Positions 21,108 through 30,581 of a DNA stretch of 64,000 bases are shown one piece after another. This stretch comes from CAZNSX01 sp964575845. GTDB lineage: Bacteria > UBA8248 > CAZNSX01. The notes under the pieces were generated by a model. That model made no database searches. It saw only the letters and a program-made list of their open reading frames with translations, and was not told the DNA's origin. Location of the stretch: the NCBI GenBank assembly GCA_964575845.1, contig CAZNSX010000006.1, forward strand, positions 209,434-273,433, given 5' to 3'. How positions within the stretch are numbered: the first letter of the stretch is position 1; each line of letters begins with the position of its first letter. Made by a program: the position numbers and the translations under genes.

Positions 21108-23238
21108 GGGACAGGTACTCGTCGTGGATGACGAGGAGAGCATCCTCAAGAGCCTTCAGGATATTCTCTCTGATGAGGGCTATCGGGTGGAGACAGCCCT
21201 GAGCGGCGAGGAGGCCTTAAAGAAGCTCCGACAGGGGAAGCCCGACCTTGTACTCTTGGACGTGTGGCTCCCGGGCACGGATGGCATTCATATGCTCCAA
21301 ACCATGAAAGAGCGTCACGCTAACCTGGAAGTAGTCATTATGTCGGGCCACGGGAACATAGAGACCGCCGTCAAGGCGGTGAAGCTCGGGGCCTTTGATT
21401 TCATTGAGAAGCCGCTCTCCATAGACAGCGTACTCGCGGTTCTGGACCGGGCTCTGGGCCGAAAGCGTCGTCGTGGCCGCAAGGGGGAGAAGCGGAAGCC
21501 TCAAGCGCAGCTCCTCGGCTCTCATGCCCAGATATCCGAAATCAGGGAAGCCCTGCCGAACATAGTTTCCCAGGGGGGACACCTGCTCCTATGGGGTGAA
21601 GATGGCACGGGCAAGGAGTTTCTTGCACGTCTCATTCACGAGGGAAGCCCTTGGAGCGAAGGACCCTTCCTCAAGATGAGCTGCACGGTTCAGCCGGAGG
21701 AAGCCCTGGAAGAGGCACTCTTAGCCGAAGGGGCTTCGAGAGGGGCTTCTCCGGGAACCCTTCTTCTGGATGATGTGGATTGCTTGAGCCCCAAGGCTCA
21801 GGAGTTCCTCCTGAACGCTCTCAGAACGGCCTCCGGCTTGAGGCTCAGGGTCATAGGGGCCATGACGGCCGAGCCCACAGAGCGGGTTAATTCAGGGGCG
21901 CTCTCAGCCGAGCTCTCGTCCCTCCTGGGAGGCACGACTATTGAGCTTCCTCCCCTGAGGGAAAGGGGGGAGGACGTTCCCCTCCTTGCCCGCCACTTTC
22001 TTGAGCATTTCTGCAAGGAGCACAAGAAGGGGAGAAAGGAGCTGGATAAGGCAGCCATTTCCCTTCTCTCTTGCTACTCGTGGCCGGGAAATATAAAGGA
22101 ACTCAAAAATCTCATGGAACGCCTCGCCCTTAACCAGCCCGGGCGTTGGCTGGGTATCGAGAGCCTTCCCCCGGCCCTTAGATTGCTCAAGGGCCCTCAG
22201 CCCCCGGCCGGAGGAAGGGGAGACAGCTCCTTCAAGCGCGCCCGGCGGGCCTGGGAGCGGGAATTCATCGCCCAGCAGCTCGCGCTGTGCGGGTGGGATA
22301 TCCCTTGGGCGGCGAGAGCTCTTCAGTTAACCGAAAAGAGCCTCGCCCGAAAGATGCGCGCTATGGGAATAGAGCCTGATACGGCCGATCGTTCCCTGCC
22401 CCTCCCCCAAAGGACCCTCCGCCAGAGCATGGTGCTCTCGGGCCAGGGCCTGCACTCGGGTCTTAAGACGGGCCTCATCCTTCAGCCGCTCCCTCCCAAC
22501 AGCGGTATCCAGTTCGGCACAATAACCGTAGACTCCACTGTCCCCGCTCATATCGACTATGTCCTATCGACGGACTACGCGACCACCATCCGGCGGGGAC
22601 CGGTTCAGGCGAGAACCATAGAGCACCTCATGGCCGTGCTCCACGCCTACCGAATCACAAACCTCCTGGTGAAGATAAGTGGCGAGGTGCCCATAATGGA
22701 TGGTTCGGCCCTTGACTTCTGCCAGATCATTGAAGATGCGGGCATCCAGGAGCAGGGGGAGGCGGCTGCCGAGCTTTGTCCCGATAAGGCCTACTGGGTT
22801 GGAGAAGAAGAGAAAGAGGATGAGCCATTTCTCAAGATCGAGCCTGCGCCGGGGTTCTCCGTCAGGTACCTCCTCCGTTACCCCCCTCCCGTGGGAGAGC
22901 AGGAATTTTTCTTTGAACTCCATGACCCCCAGGTATTCAAGGAGGAGATAGCGCCGGCCAGAACATTCGGCTTCCTGAAGGAAGTGGAGCGGCTGGAGAA
23001 GCTGGGCCTGGTAGGAGGGGGACGTCTGGATAATGTGATCCTGCTCGATGAAGGACGAGTGATAAACACAGTCCTGAGGTTTGCTGACGAGTTCGTTCGC
23101 CACAAGATCCTGGACATCCTGGGCGATTTTTACCTTCTGGGACGGGTTATCCGGGGAAAGGTGACCGCCCGTATGAGCGGCCACTCCGAGAACATCTCCC
23201 TCCTGCGAAGGCTGGCTTCGACCTGCCCCCTGCCTTAA
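21100..23238 (+). CDS. lpxC: NtrX-like response regulator fused to LpxC deacetylase
   Basis: One unbroken 712-residue frame from TTG 21100. Residues 4-118 are a receiver (phospho-acceptor Asp54 in LVLLDVWLPG). Residues about 143-365 are an NtrC-type AAA+ domain with Walker A GEDGTGKE and Walker B TLLLDDVD, but the segment between them is about 17 residues short and lacks GAFTGA. Residues about 395-432 are a Fis-type helix-turn-helix (AARALQLTEKSLARKM). Residues about 440-708 are LpxC, the zinc deacetylase that commits UDP-acyl-GlcNAc to lipid A. Glu508, His509, His668, Asp672 and His695 match E. coli E78, H79, H238, D242 and H265 with a constant offset of 430. Phospho-control of LpxC activity or level is inferred. 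Confidence 0.93.
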   Translation: MDRGQVLVVDDEESILKSLQDILSDEGYRVETALSGEEALKKLRQGKPDLVLLDVWLPGTDGIHMLQTMKERHANLEVVIMSGHGNIETAVKAVKLGAFDFIEKPLSIDSVLAVLDRALGRKRRRGRKGEKRKPQAQLLGSHAQISEIREALPNIVSQGGHLLLWGEDGTGKEFLARLIHEGSPWSEGPFLKMSCTVQPEEALEEALLAEGASRGASPGTLLLDDVDCLSPKAQEFLLNALRTASGLRLRVIGAMTAEPTERVNSGALSAELSSLLGGTTIELPPLRERGEDVPLLARHFLEHFCKEHKKGRKELDKAAISLLSCYSWPGNIKELKNLMERLALNQPGRWLGIESLPPALRLLKGPQPPAGGRGDSSFKRARRAWEREFIAQQLALCGWDIPWAARALQLTEKSLARKMRAMGIEPDTADRSLPLPQRTLRQSMVLSGQGLHSGLKTGLILQPLPPNSGIQFGTITVDSTVPAHIDYVLSTDYATTIRRGPVQARTIEHLMAVLHAYRITNLLVKISGEVPIMDGSALDFCQIIEDAGIQEQGEAAAELCPDKAYWVGEEEKEDEPFLKIEPAPGFSVRYLLRYPPPVGEQEFFFELHDPQVFKEEIAPARTFGFLKEVERLEKLGLVGGGRLDNVILLDEGRVINTVLRFADEFVRHKILDILGDFYLLGRVIRGKVTARMSGHSENISLLRRLASTCPLP

Positions 23239-23247
23239 GGAGTTCCG

Positions 23248-24315
23248 GTGAGAGGAAAAGGAAAGCCCCTCTGTCCCCTGACCTATAGAGATGCGGGGGT
23301 GGATGTGGAGGCTGGGAGAAATCTGGTAAGAGCCATAGCTCCTCTCATGGAAAGTACTCGCAGGGAGGGGGTCTTGGGTGAGGTGGGCGGCTTCGGCGGC
23401 TTCTTCCAGGTGCCCGAAAAATTTAGGGAGCCTGTTCTTGTGGCCGGTGCCGATGGAGTGGGGACGAAGCTGGCACTGGCCCAAATGGCGGGCGGCCACA
23501 AGAGTGTTGGGGTTGACCTCGTGGCGATGTGTGCCAATGATGTGCTCTGCCACGGGGCGGAGCCCCTTTTCTTCCTGGACTATTTTGCCGCTGGAAGGCT
23601 GGAGCCGGAGGTGGCACAGGGGGTGCTCGAAGGCGTTGCCGCAGGGTGCCGGGAGGCGGGGTGCGCCCTCCTGGGCGGAGAGACGGCCGAGATGCCGGGC
23701 TTCTACGGGCGGGGGGTCTATGAGCTCGCGGGCTTCTGCGTGGGGGCCGTGGAAAGGGCGTCCCTCATCGATGGGTCGGCCGTAAGGGAAGGGGACTCTC
23801 TTCTGGGTCTTCCCTCCTCAGGCCTTCACAGTAACGGCTTCTCCCTTGTTCGCAAGGTCCTTCTCGAGAAGGAGGACCTTTCCCTCGATGAGGTGTCAGG
23901 GCCTTTTAAGAGGAGCCTGAAGGAAGAATTGCTTGAGCCCACCCGAATCTATGTGAAGCCAATCCTCTCCCTTCTCGAAAGGGTTTCCATCCACGGGATT
24001 GCCCACATAACGGGGGGCGGCATCCCCGAAAACCTGGGGAGGGTCCTCCCCCAGGGTCTGAGGGCAAGGCTTGAGCCTGGGAGCTGGCCCGTTCACCCCA
24101 TCTTCTCTTTTCTCGCCGACCGGGGCGGCATTGAGGAAAGCGAGATGTACGGGACTTTCAACATGGGTCTGGGCATGATCCTCATCCTCGGTGAAGAGGA
24201 TTTCAGAGAGGCTGCTTCCATCCTTGGGGCTCATGGCCTTGAGGCCTTTCGGGTAGGGAGGGTTGAGAGGGGGAAGGCCCCCCGTGTTTCCATAGGAGGT
24301 GGTCTTGGCCTCTAG
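23248..24315 (+). CDS. purM: Phosphoribosylformylglycinamidine cyclo-ligase (AIR synthetase)
   Basis: A 355-residue PurM, purine synthesis step 5 (FGAM plus ATP to AIR). Family motifs include TYRDAGVDVEAG, GADGVGTKLALA, GGETAEMPGFY and HITGGGIPENL. It starts at GTG 23248 shortly after the lpxC fusion and overlaps purN by 11 bases, so it sits in the same transcription unit. Confidence 0.97.
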   Translation: MRGKGKPLCPLTYRDAGVDVEAGRNLVRAIAPLMESTRREGVLGEVGGFGGFFQVPEKFREPVLVAGADGVGTKLALAQMAGGHKSVGVDLVAMCANDVLCHGAEPLFFLDYFAAGRLEPEVAQGVLEGVAAGCREAGCALLGGETAEMPGFYGRGVYELAGFCVGAVERASLIDGSAVREGDSLLGLPSSGLHSNGFSLVRKVLLEKEDLSLDEVSGPFKRSLKEELLEPTRIYVKPILSLLERVSIHGIAHITGGGIPENLGRVLPQGLRARLEPGSWPVHPIFSFLADRGGIEESEMYGTFNMGLGMILILGEEDFREAASILGAHGLEAFRVGRVERGKAPRVSIGGGLGL

Positions 24316-25030
24316 GGTTCTGAAACTGGGCGTCCTGGTCTCAGGCCGGGGCAGCAACCTTCAGGCTCTGCTGGATGCCGAAGCCGCGGGTTGGCTTCCG
24401 GCCAGGGTTGTGCTGGTCCTGAGCGATGTTGAGGATGCCCCCGCGCTTGAGCGGGCAAAGGCCCATGGGGTGGAAGCGCTCTTCATCGACCCCAATTCCT
24501 GTGACATCGAAGAAAAATCCATGGCCCTTCTGGATGAGAGGGGAGTTGAGCTTATCTGCCTGGCGGGCTTTATGCGTATCCTGAGCCCGGGCTTAGTGAG
24601 TCGTTACCTTGGCCGCATCGTGAACATCCACCCCTCCCTTCTTCCCTCTTTCCGGGGCCTCAGGGCACAGAGAAAGGCGCTTCGGGCGGGGGTCAGGGTG
24701 GCAGGCTGCACCGTCCACTTTGTCAGTGAGGAGGTTGATGCCGGGCCCATAATAATTCAGGCTTCCGTTCCTGTGCTCCTCTCGGACACCGAGGAGAGCC
24801 TCGCTGAGAGGATCCTGGCTCAGGAGCACCGGATTTATCCTCTGGCGGTAAAATATATAGCGGATGGCCGGGTGAGCCTCAAAGAAGGGAGGGCTGTATG
24901 GCGAGATTTCGAGGAGGCTGAGGCCGGCTCTATTATATCCCCCTCAGAGAGGGCTCCCGCAGAAGAGCTTTGGGAGGGGGTTTCCTCGCGGCTTCCTCCC
25001 CCTCCTGGAGGATCGGGTTCATCTTTGTGA
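24305..25030 (+). CDS. purN: Phosphoribosylglycinamide formyltransferase (GART)
   Basis: A folate-dependent formyl transfer enzyme of purine synthesis. Motifs are SGRGSNLQAL, the catalytic NIHPSLLPSF (Asn and His) and VHFVSEEVDAGPII (Asp). TTG 24305 lies 5 bases after AGGAGG, while GTG 24299 is also in frame but overlaps that ribosome site. The last 35 residues (proline- and glycine-rich) extend past the usual end of PurN at about 200 residues. Confidence 0.95.
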   Translation: MASRVLKLGVLVSGRGSNLQALLDAEAAGWLPARVVLVLSDVEDAPALERAKAHGVEALFIDPNSCDIEEKSMALLDERGVELICLAGFMRILSPGLVSRYLGRIVNIHPSLLPSFRGLRAQRKALRAGVRVAGCTVHFVSEEVDAGPIIIQASVPVLLSDTEESLAERILAQEHRIYPLAVKYIADGRVSLKEGRAVWRDFEEAEAGSIISPSERAPAEELWEGVSSRLPPPPGGSGSSL

Positions 25031-25121
25031 GCGCACGTCTGGCCGGAGCGCCTCCCCGGGGGGAGGGTACCGCTTCGCCTGATGAAAGGACTTTGGAACT
25101 CGCCAGGACCGGGGGGCCATC

Positions 25122-25259
25122 ATGAGGGAGGAGAGCCCTCGCTGCGGCCTCAGGCAAATTCATACCCTTAAGGGAGAGGCCCCTGGGAAGGGAGTTCTTA
25201 CGGCCCTTCTCGAGAGGGAGGGGTTCAAGCTGGAAGCAAGAGAGTCATGTTCCCAATAA
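25122..25259 (+). CDS. Possible 45-residue protein ahead of the rhomboid gene
   Basis: A short frame overlapping the rhomboid start by 13 bases, with coding-like codons (GKGVLTALLEREGFKLEARE). It has no clear ribosome site and no recognised family. It may be chance. Confidence 0.2.
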   Translation: MREESPRCGLRQIHTLKGEAPGKGVLTALLEREGFKLEARESCSQ

Positions 25260-25897
25260 AGGATGAGAATCCTACTAAGCGCTTCCCGGTGGTGACCGTA
25301 TTTCTGATCTTCTTGAACATAATCATCTTCTTTTACCAGAGCGCCTTAGGCCCGCGCGGGCAGCTGGAGTTCATCTACACCTGGGGGGCAATCCCCCATT
25401 ACATCGAGAGCCCCCTACAGCTAACAATCCTCACGTCCATGTTCCTTCACGGCGGGCTCTTCCATGTGGGAACAAACATGCTCTACCTCTGGATCTTCGG
25501 AAACAATGTGGAGGACTTCATGGGCCGGGGCCGCTTCATCCTCTTCTATCTTCTCTGCGGCTACCTCGCGGCCTATGCCCATATCTATCGCTACCCCGAG
25601 AGCGAGACCCCCATTGTGGGCGCATCAGGAGCCATCTCGGGGATCATGGGCGCCTACATCCTTCTCTACCCGCGAGCCCGCGTGCTCTGTCTTGTGTTCC
25701 TTGGTTTCTTCTTCACCTTTATCAAGGTGCCGGCCTTTGCGGTCCTGGGCTTATGGATAATAATTCAGGTGATCAACGGTTCCATGGCTCTGGGAAGGGA
25801 GACGGGGGTTGCCTGGTTCGCTCACATAGGGGGCTTTCTTACAGGCTTACTGATCATAGCTCTGTTCACGAGGCGGCGTTACAGGAGGACCTTCTGA
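25247..25897 (+). CDS. Rhomboid-family intramembrane serine protease
   Basis: A 216-residue protein with six membrane helices. The catalytic serine is in GASGAISGIMGAY and the partner histidine in WFAHIGGFLTG; the loop-1 ASMFLH-type segment appears as TSMFLHGGLFHVGTNML. Rhomboids cut membrane proteins within or near the bilayer. It is followed after 4 bases by lolA and rseP, so envelope quality control is a shared theme. Confidence 0.92.
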   Translation: MFPIKDENPTKRFPVVTVFLIFLNIIIFFYQSALGPRGQLEFIYTWGAIPHYIESPLQLTILTSMFLHGGLFHVGTNMLYLWIFGNNVEDFMGRGRFILFYLLCGYLAAYAHIYRYPESETPIVGASGAISGIMGAYILLYPRARVLCLVFLGFFFTFIKVPAFAVLGLWIIIQVINGSMALGRETGVAWFAHIGGFLTGLLIIALFTRRRYRRTF

Positions 25898-25901
25898 AAT
25901 A

Positions 25902-26600
25902 GTGGGACACTTCAAGTATTATCGAAAAAGGGTAAGCCTGGGAGCCGGCTCCTGGGCCGTGGCGGTATTATTGTTTTTTGGACAGGCCGAGGCTTTGAGC
26001 CTCGAGGCTCTTGTGGGCCTCATTCAGGTGAAGTATGATTCCACGGAGTCTTTCTCCGCGAGCTTCCGTCAGGTGAACTTTTACTCTTCCCTCGGCCAGG
26101 AGAGGCGCTCGGCCGGAAAGCTCTATATTCATAAGCCCGGGAGGTTTCGCTGGGAGTACACCGAGCCCGAGCAACAGCTTCTTGTGAGCGATGGGGAGAC
26201 CTTCTGGGTCTATACGCCGCGCCTCAAACAGGTCATCGTGAGCCCGGCCCGGGAGGCCTATAGTTCCAGAACGCCCATGAGCTTCCTGGCGGGGCGGGGG
26301 AACCTGAGAGAGGAGTTCGGGTTCCGCCTCCTTGAAGGGCCCTCAGAGGGGAAGGGGAATTACCTTCTCGAGCTAATGCCGAAGCGGCAGGAGTCGGCTT
26401 TGGATAAGCTTTTCCTTGAGGTCGAGCCAGAAGGGTTTAAAATAGTCAGTGTCTCGGTTTTGGAGCCTTTGAAGAATAAGATTACCATAACCTTTAGCGA
26501 GATAGAGGAAGGGATGCTTCTTTCTCCTAGTCTCTTTCGTTTTGAGGTGCCACCAGGGGTGGAGGTGGTGAGGCCCCCTCGTCTGCCCGCCCCCCGCTAG
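25902..26600 (+). CDS. lolA: Outer membrane lipoprotein carrier protein LolA
   Basis: A 232-residue periplasmic chaperone that carries lipoproteins from the inner to the outer membrane. A signal peptide (AVAVLLFFGQAEAL) precedes the LolA fold (FSASFRQVNFYSSLGQERRS, GKLYIHKPGRFRWEYTEPE). It starts at GTG 25902. The start may be slightly further in, since basic residues precede the hydrophobic part. Confidence 0.92.
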   Translation: MGHFKYYRKRVSLGAGSWAVAVLLFFGQAEALSLEALVGLIQVKYDSTESFSASFRQVNFYSSLGQERRSAGKLYIHKPGRFRWEYTEPEQQLLVSDGETFWVYTPRLKQVIVSPAREAYSSRTPMSFLAGRGNLREEFGFRLLEGPSEGKGNYLLELMPKRQESALDKLFLEVEPEGFKIVSVSVLEPLKNKITITFSEIEEGMLLSPSLFRFEVPPGVEVVRPPRLPAPR

Positions 26601-26612
26601 CTTGGAGAAGCC

Positions 26613-27674
26613 ATGGTCTGGGGTAATACCGTTTTCTGGGCAATCATCGTCCTTGGGGCTCTGATCTTTGTGCATGAGCTCGGCCACTTCCTCGTGGCCA
26701 AGCGCCTCAAGATAGGGGTCGAGAAGTTCTCCCTGGGCTTTGGTCCCTCGCTCTGGGGCTTCAGGCGGGGTGAGACGCAGTACCAGGTGGCCATGGTCCC
26801 ATTAGGGGGCTTCGTGAAGCTCATGGGCGAGGACCCCGAACAGGAGGCGGAGATTCCCGAGAAGTCCTTTTCCTTAAGGCCCGTAAGGGAGAGGCTCGCG
26901 GTGGTGGTGGCCGGGCCCCTCTTTAACATGTTCTTTGCGGTTCTCCTCTTCTGGGTTCTCAACATGGTGGGAGTGCCAACCCTGGGAACAACCATCCTCA
27001 GTGCAGAGCCCGGCAGCCCGGCCGAGGCCTCGGGGCTTAAGGCGGGCGATAAGATCCTCGCCATAGATGGTGAGGCGGTTGAAACCTGGGAGGATTTGGC
27101 CACCATGATCCGCGGAAGCGGCGGCAGGACCCTCACCTTTCAGGTGCTTCGGAAAGGGGAGGAGTTCAGCCTCAAGATAGCCCCCAGGATGACCAGCCGC
27201 AAGGACCTTTTTGGAGAGCTTCAGGAGGTGCCCCTGATAGGGGTCGTCGCCGGAAGAGAATTTGTCTTGAAGAGGGCGGGGCCAGTGAGAGCTTTCGGCC
27301 GCGGGGTCTTTCAGTCCTACGAGTGGGGGAAGCTCACGATCACCGCCATCTGGAAGATCCTGAACCGAACTCTTTCTGCCAAGACCCTTGGGGGACCTCT
27401 CCTCATTGCCCAAATGGCCGGGGAGTCGGCACAGAGAGGCCTCCTCTACCTCATCTCCTTCGTGGCGGTGCTTTCCATTAACCTGGGAATCATAAACCTC
27501 TTTCCGATCCCCATTCTAGATGGGGGCCACCTGATTTTCCTCGCCGTTGAGGCCGTGGCCGGGCACCCCTTGAGCGTGAGGAAACGCGAGATAGCCCAGC
27601 AGGTGGGCCTCATGGTCATCGTCTCCTTGATGTTCTTCGTGTTATACAACGATATATTCCGAATCTTCCGGTGA
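26613..27674 (+). CDS. rseP: Site-2 metalloprotease RseP
   Basis: A 353-residue intramembrane zinc protease. The zinc motif HELGH lies in the first membrane helix (VHELGHFLVAKR), one PDZ domain in the middle (SPAEASGLKAGDKILAIDG) and the third zinc ligand in FPIPILDGGHL near the end. It cleaves anti-sigma factors or signal peptide remnants. E. coli RseP has two PDZ domains; this one has a single clear one. GTGA overlap with ispG. Confidence 0.95.
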   Translation: MVWGNTVFWAIIVLGALIFVHELGHFLVAKRLKIGVEKFSLGFGPSLWGFRRGETQYQVAMVPLGGFVKLMGEDPEQEAEIPEKSFSLRPVRERLAVVVAGPLFNMFFAVLLFWVLNMVGVPTLGTTILSAEPGSPAEASGLKAGDKILAIDGEAVETWEDLATMIRGSGGRTLTFQVLRKGEEFSLKIAPRMTSRKDLFGELQEVPLIGVVAGREFVLKRAGPVRAFGRGVFQSYEWGKLTITAIWKILNRTLSAKTLGGPLLIAQMAGESAQRGLLYLISFVAVLSINLGIINLFPIPILDGGHLIFLAVEAVAGHPLSVRKREIAQQVGLMVIVSLMFFVLYNDIFRIFR

Positions 27675-28741
27675 TTGTGAGAAGGCCCTCTCGACAGCTG
27701 AGCCTCGGCGAGGTGCGCGTCGGGGGCGAAGCTCCTGTGAGCGTGCAGTCCATGACTAATACCGATACCCGGGATGTGGCCTCCACGCTCTCCCAGGCCA
27801 GGAGGCTTGAGGAAGCGGGCTGCGAGGTTCTGAGGGTGGGGGTCCCTGATAGGGAAGCGGCCGAAGCCCTCCCTGAGATAAAGAAGGCCCTCAGGATGCC
27901 GCTGGTCGCCGACATCCACTTCGACCACAGGCTTGCCCTCCTGGCCCTTGACGCGGGGGTCGATGGGCTCAGGATAAACCCGGGAAACATAGGGGGCGAG
28001 GGAAGGGTGAGGGAGCTTGTGGCCGGCGCCAAAGAGAGGGGGACTCCCATAAGGATCGGAGTCAATGCGGGTTCCTTGGAAAAGAGCCTCCTCAAGAAAT
28101 ATGGGGGGCCTACGGCGGAAGCCATGGTGGAGAGTGCACTTCGCCATGTCGGGATCTTAGAGCGGGAGGGTTTTCACGAGATAAAGGTCTCTCTTAAGGC
28201 CTCAGACCCACGGTGCACCGTAGAGGCTAATCGCCTTTTTGCCAAAAAGGCTGACTATTCCATCCATCTGGGGGTCACGGAGGCTGGCTCTCTAGTTTCC
28301 GGTTCCATTCGCTCTGCGGTGGCTCTCGGGATACTCCTCAGCGAGGGCATAGGGGATACACTCCGGGTCTCCCTCTCGGCTGACCCGTTGCAAGAGGTGA
28401 GGGTGGGCTTTGAGATCCTGAGATCTCTGGGGCTGAGGGAGAGGGGAGTCACGGTAATTGCCTGCCCCACCTGCACGCGGAGCCATCTCGATGTTACGGC
28501 TCTCGCTGAGGAACTGGAGAGAGTCCTCCTTCCCGTGAAGGTCCCCTTGAGGGTGGCCGTGATGGGTTGCGAGGTTAACGGGCCTGGGGAGGCGCTTGAG
28601 GCCGATGTTGGCATCTCGGGTGGAAAGGGCTTCGCCATGCTTTATGCTGGGGGCAAGAAGGTGGGGAAGGTCAGGCTGGAGAGGGCAAAGGAGGCTTTCT
28701 TTGAAGCTGTGTGTGAGGAAATCGAAAGAAGGAAAACTTAA
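27671..28741 (+). CDS. ispG: 4-hydroxy-3-methylbut-2-enyl diphosphate synthase IspG (GcpE)
   Basis: A 356-residue iron-sulfur enzyme of the MEP isoprenoid pathway. The TIM-barrel start (VSVQSMTNTDTRD) and 4Fe-4S ligands (CPTCTRSHLD and MGCEVNGPGE) are present. It has the short bacterial form without the insert domain of plants. GTG 27671 overlaps the rseP stop. Confidence 0.97.
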   Translation: MIVRRPSRQLSLGEVRVGGEAPVSVQSMTNTDTRDVASTLSQARRLEEAGCEVLRVGVPDREAAEALPEIKKALRMPLVADIHFDHRLALLALDAGVDGLRINPGNIGGEGRVRELVAGAKERGTPIRIGVNAGSLEKSLLKKYGGPTAEAMVESALRHVGILEREGFHEIKVSLKASDPRCTVEANRLFAKKADYSIHLGVTEAGSLVSGSIRSAVALGILLSEGIGDTLRVSLSADPLQEVRVGFEILRSLGLRERGVTVIACPTCTRSHLDVTALAEELERVLLPVKVPLRVAVMGCEVNGPGEALEADVGISGGKGFAMLYAGGKKVGKVRLERAKEAFFEAVCEEIERRKT

Positions 28742-28792
28742 TCTAGCTTAGCAGCTTTAATGCTATAACTTTTTGATTTATAGGATATAATT

Positions 28793-30517
28793 ATGAAATT
28801 TTCCCGAGCTTTATTCCCCACCCGGAGGGAAGACCCGGCGGAGGCTGAAGTTGTGAGCCATAAGCTCATGATCCGCGCTGGGATGATAAGAAAGCTCGCT
28901 GCCGGTATTTACACCCTTCTTCCCCTGGGTCTCAGGGTTCAACGGAAGGTGGAAGATATCGTCAGGGAGGAGATGGACAGGAGGGGCGCGCAGGAGCTCC
29001 TGCTTCCGGCTCTAAGCCCGGCCGAACTCTGGCGTGAGAGCGGGAGGTGGGACGTTTACGGAAAGGAGCTCATGCGCCTTAAGGACCGCCACAACTGCGA
29101 CTTCTGCCTGGGTCCCACCCATGAGGAGGTGGTGACAGACCTCATCCGCCGCGAGGTGCGCTCCTACCGCCAGATGCCCCTTAATCTCTACCAGATACAG
29201 ACCAAGTTCCGAGATGAGGTGAGGCCACGGTTCGGTGTGATGCGCTGCAGGGAATTCACTATGAAAGATGCTTACAGCTTTGACCGGGATGAGGTGGGAG
29301 CCGAGGAAAGTTACCGGAAGATGTATGAGGCCTATAGCACCATCTTCCGGCGCTGCGGCCTTGATTTTTGTGCTGTCGAGGCGGAAACAGGGCCCATAGG
29401 GGGCTCCTTTTCCCACGAATTCATGGTACTCGCAGAAACCGGGGAAGAAGCCGTGGGTCAGTGTCCCTCCTGCTCCTTTGCGGCCAATATCGAGAAGGTG
29501 CCATCAGTTGTTCAGGGTGCGGGAGGGGGGGAGCCGCCTGCGGCTCTCACCAAGGTCCACACGCCTGGCCTCACGACCGTTGAGCAAGTTTCCTCCTTCC
29601 TCGGCGTCCCGCCCGGCCGCCTGGCAAAGACCTTAATCTTCCTCGCCGACGGCCAGCCTGTAGCGGCCATGGTTCCTGGCGACAGGTCCCTCTCCGAGGC
29701 GAAGCTCAAGAGAGAGCACGGGGCCCTCGAGCTGGAGCTCGCGGACGCCGGTACCATAGAGGCTCTCACAGGGGCTCCTGTAGGTTTCTCCGGGCCTGTG
29801 CGCCTTGAGGGGGTGCCCATCCTGGCGGACCTTTCCCTCAGCTCAGCCCGGAATCTTGTCGTGGGCGCAAACGAGCTCGACTACCACCTCAAGGGTGCCA
29901 ACCCGGGAAGGGATTTTGAGGTGGAAGCCTTCCGGGACCTCGCCTTTGCTCGGGCCGGAGACCCCTGCCCGGAGTGCGGGAGACCCATTGAGGTCATGCG
30001 GGGCATCGAGGTGGGCCACGTCTTTAAGCTCGGGGTGAAATACAGCGAGGCCCTGGGCGCGACCTATCTCGATGAGAATGGCAAGGAGCGCCCCGTAATC
30101 ATGGGCTGCTACGGCATAGGGATAGGAAGGACGGTGGCAGCGGCCATCGAGCAGCACCATGACGAGGAGGGGATCATCTGGCCCATGCCCATAGCGCCCT
30201 ATCAGGCTATTGTCCTCCCACTGGGGGTTCGTGACGGCTCCCTCATGCAAGGGGCGGAGAAGCTCTACAGGGAGCTCTCGGAAAGGGGGGTCGAGGTTCT
30301 GCTTGATGACAGGGATGAGCGGGCGGGGGTCAAGTTCAAGGATGCCGACCTCATGGGAATACCTTTAAAGGTCATTCTGGGCCCTCGGGCCATGAGTGCG
30401 GGAGTCGTGGAGATAAAGCGAAGAGATGGGCGCGATGCCGGTACCAGACCCATGGGTGAGGCGGCGGGTCGGGTTGCGGAGGTGGTAGAAGAGGCTTTGA
30501 GAGATTTCAGGGTTTAA
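28793..30517 (+). CDS. proS: Prolyl-tRNA synthetase, bacterial type with INS domain
   Basis: A 574-residue class II synthetase. Motif 2 is present (FRDEVRPRFGVMRCREFTMKD split around the active site), with GPTHEEVVTD, motif 3 (GCYGIGIGR) and an inserted editing domain (about residues 225-400, LAKTLIFLADGQPVA) that removes misacylated Ala-tRNA(Pro). AGGA lies 7 bases before the ATG. Confidence 0.97.
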   Translation: MKFSRALFPTRREDPAEAEVVSHKLMIRAGMIRKLAAGIYTLLPLGLRVQRKVEDIVREEMDRRGAQELLLPALSPAELWRESGRWDVYGKELMRLKDRHNCDFCLGPTHEEVVTDLIRREVRSYRQMPLNLYQIQTKFRDEVRPRFGVMRCREFTMKDAYSFDRDEVGAEESYRKMYEAYSTIFRRCGLDFCAVEAETGPIGGSFSHEFMVLAETGEEAVGQCPSCSFAANIEKVPSVVQGAGGGEPPAALTKVHTPGLTTVEQVSSFLGVPPGRLAKTLIFLADGQPVAAMVPGDRSLSEAKLKREHGALELELADAGTIEALTGAPVGFSGPVRLEGVPILADLSLSSARNLVVGANELDYHLKGANPGRDFEVEAFRDLAFARAGDPCPECGRPIEVMRGIEVGHVFKLGVKYSEALGATYLDENGKERPVIMGCYGIGIGRTVAAAIEQHHDEEGIIWPMPIAPYQAIVLPLGVRDGSLMQGAEKLYRELSERGVEVLLDDRDERAGVKFKDADLMGIPLKVILGPRAMSAGVVEIKRRDGRDAGTRPMGEAAGRVAEVVEEALRDFRV

Positions 30518-30529
30518 GGAAAAAAACAA

Positions 30530-30556
30530 TTGCAAAGGTGAAGAAAGGATTATAAA
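30530..30556 (+). promoter_or_regulatory. Possible promoter of the rimP-nusA-infB operon
   Basis: TTGCAA (30530-30535) and TATAAA (30551-30556) with a 15-base spacer, shorter than ideal. It lies just after proS and about 25 bases before the leader hairpin. Confidence 0.4.
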
Positions 30557-30581
30557 ATTTAAATGCAGTCTGCTGTTAATG

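Noticed and set aside
28786..28791. TATAAT directly before the proS start
   Set aside because: A promoter here would start transcription after the ATG, and no matching -35 box is seen at 17 bases.
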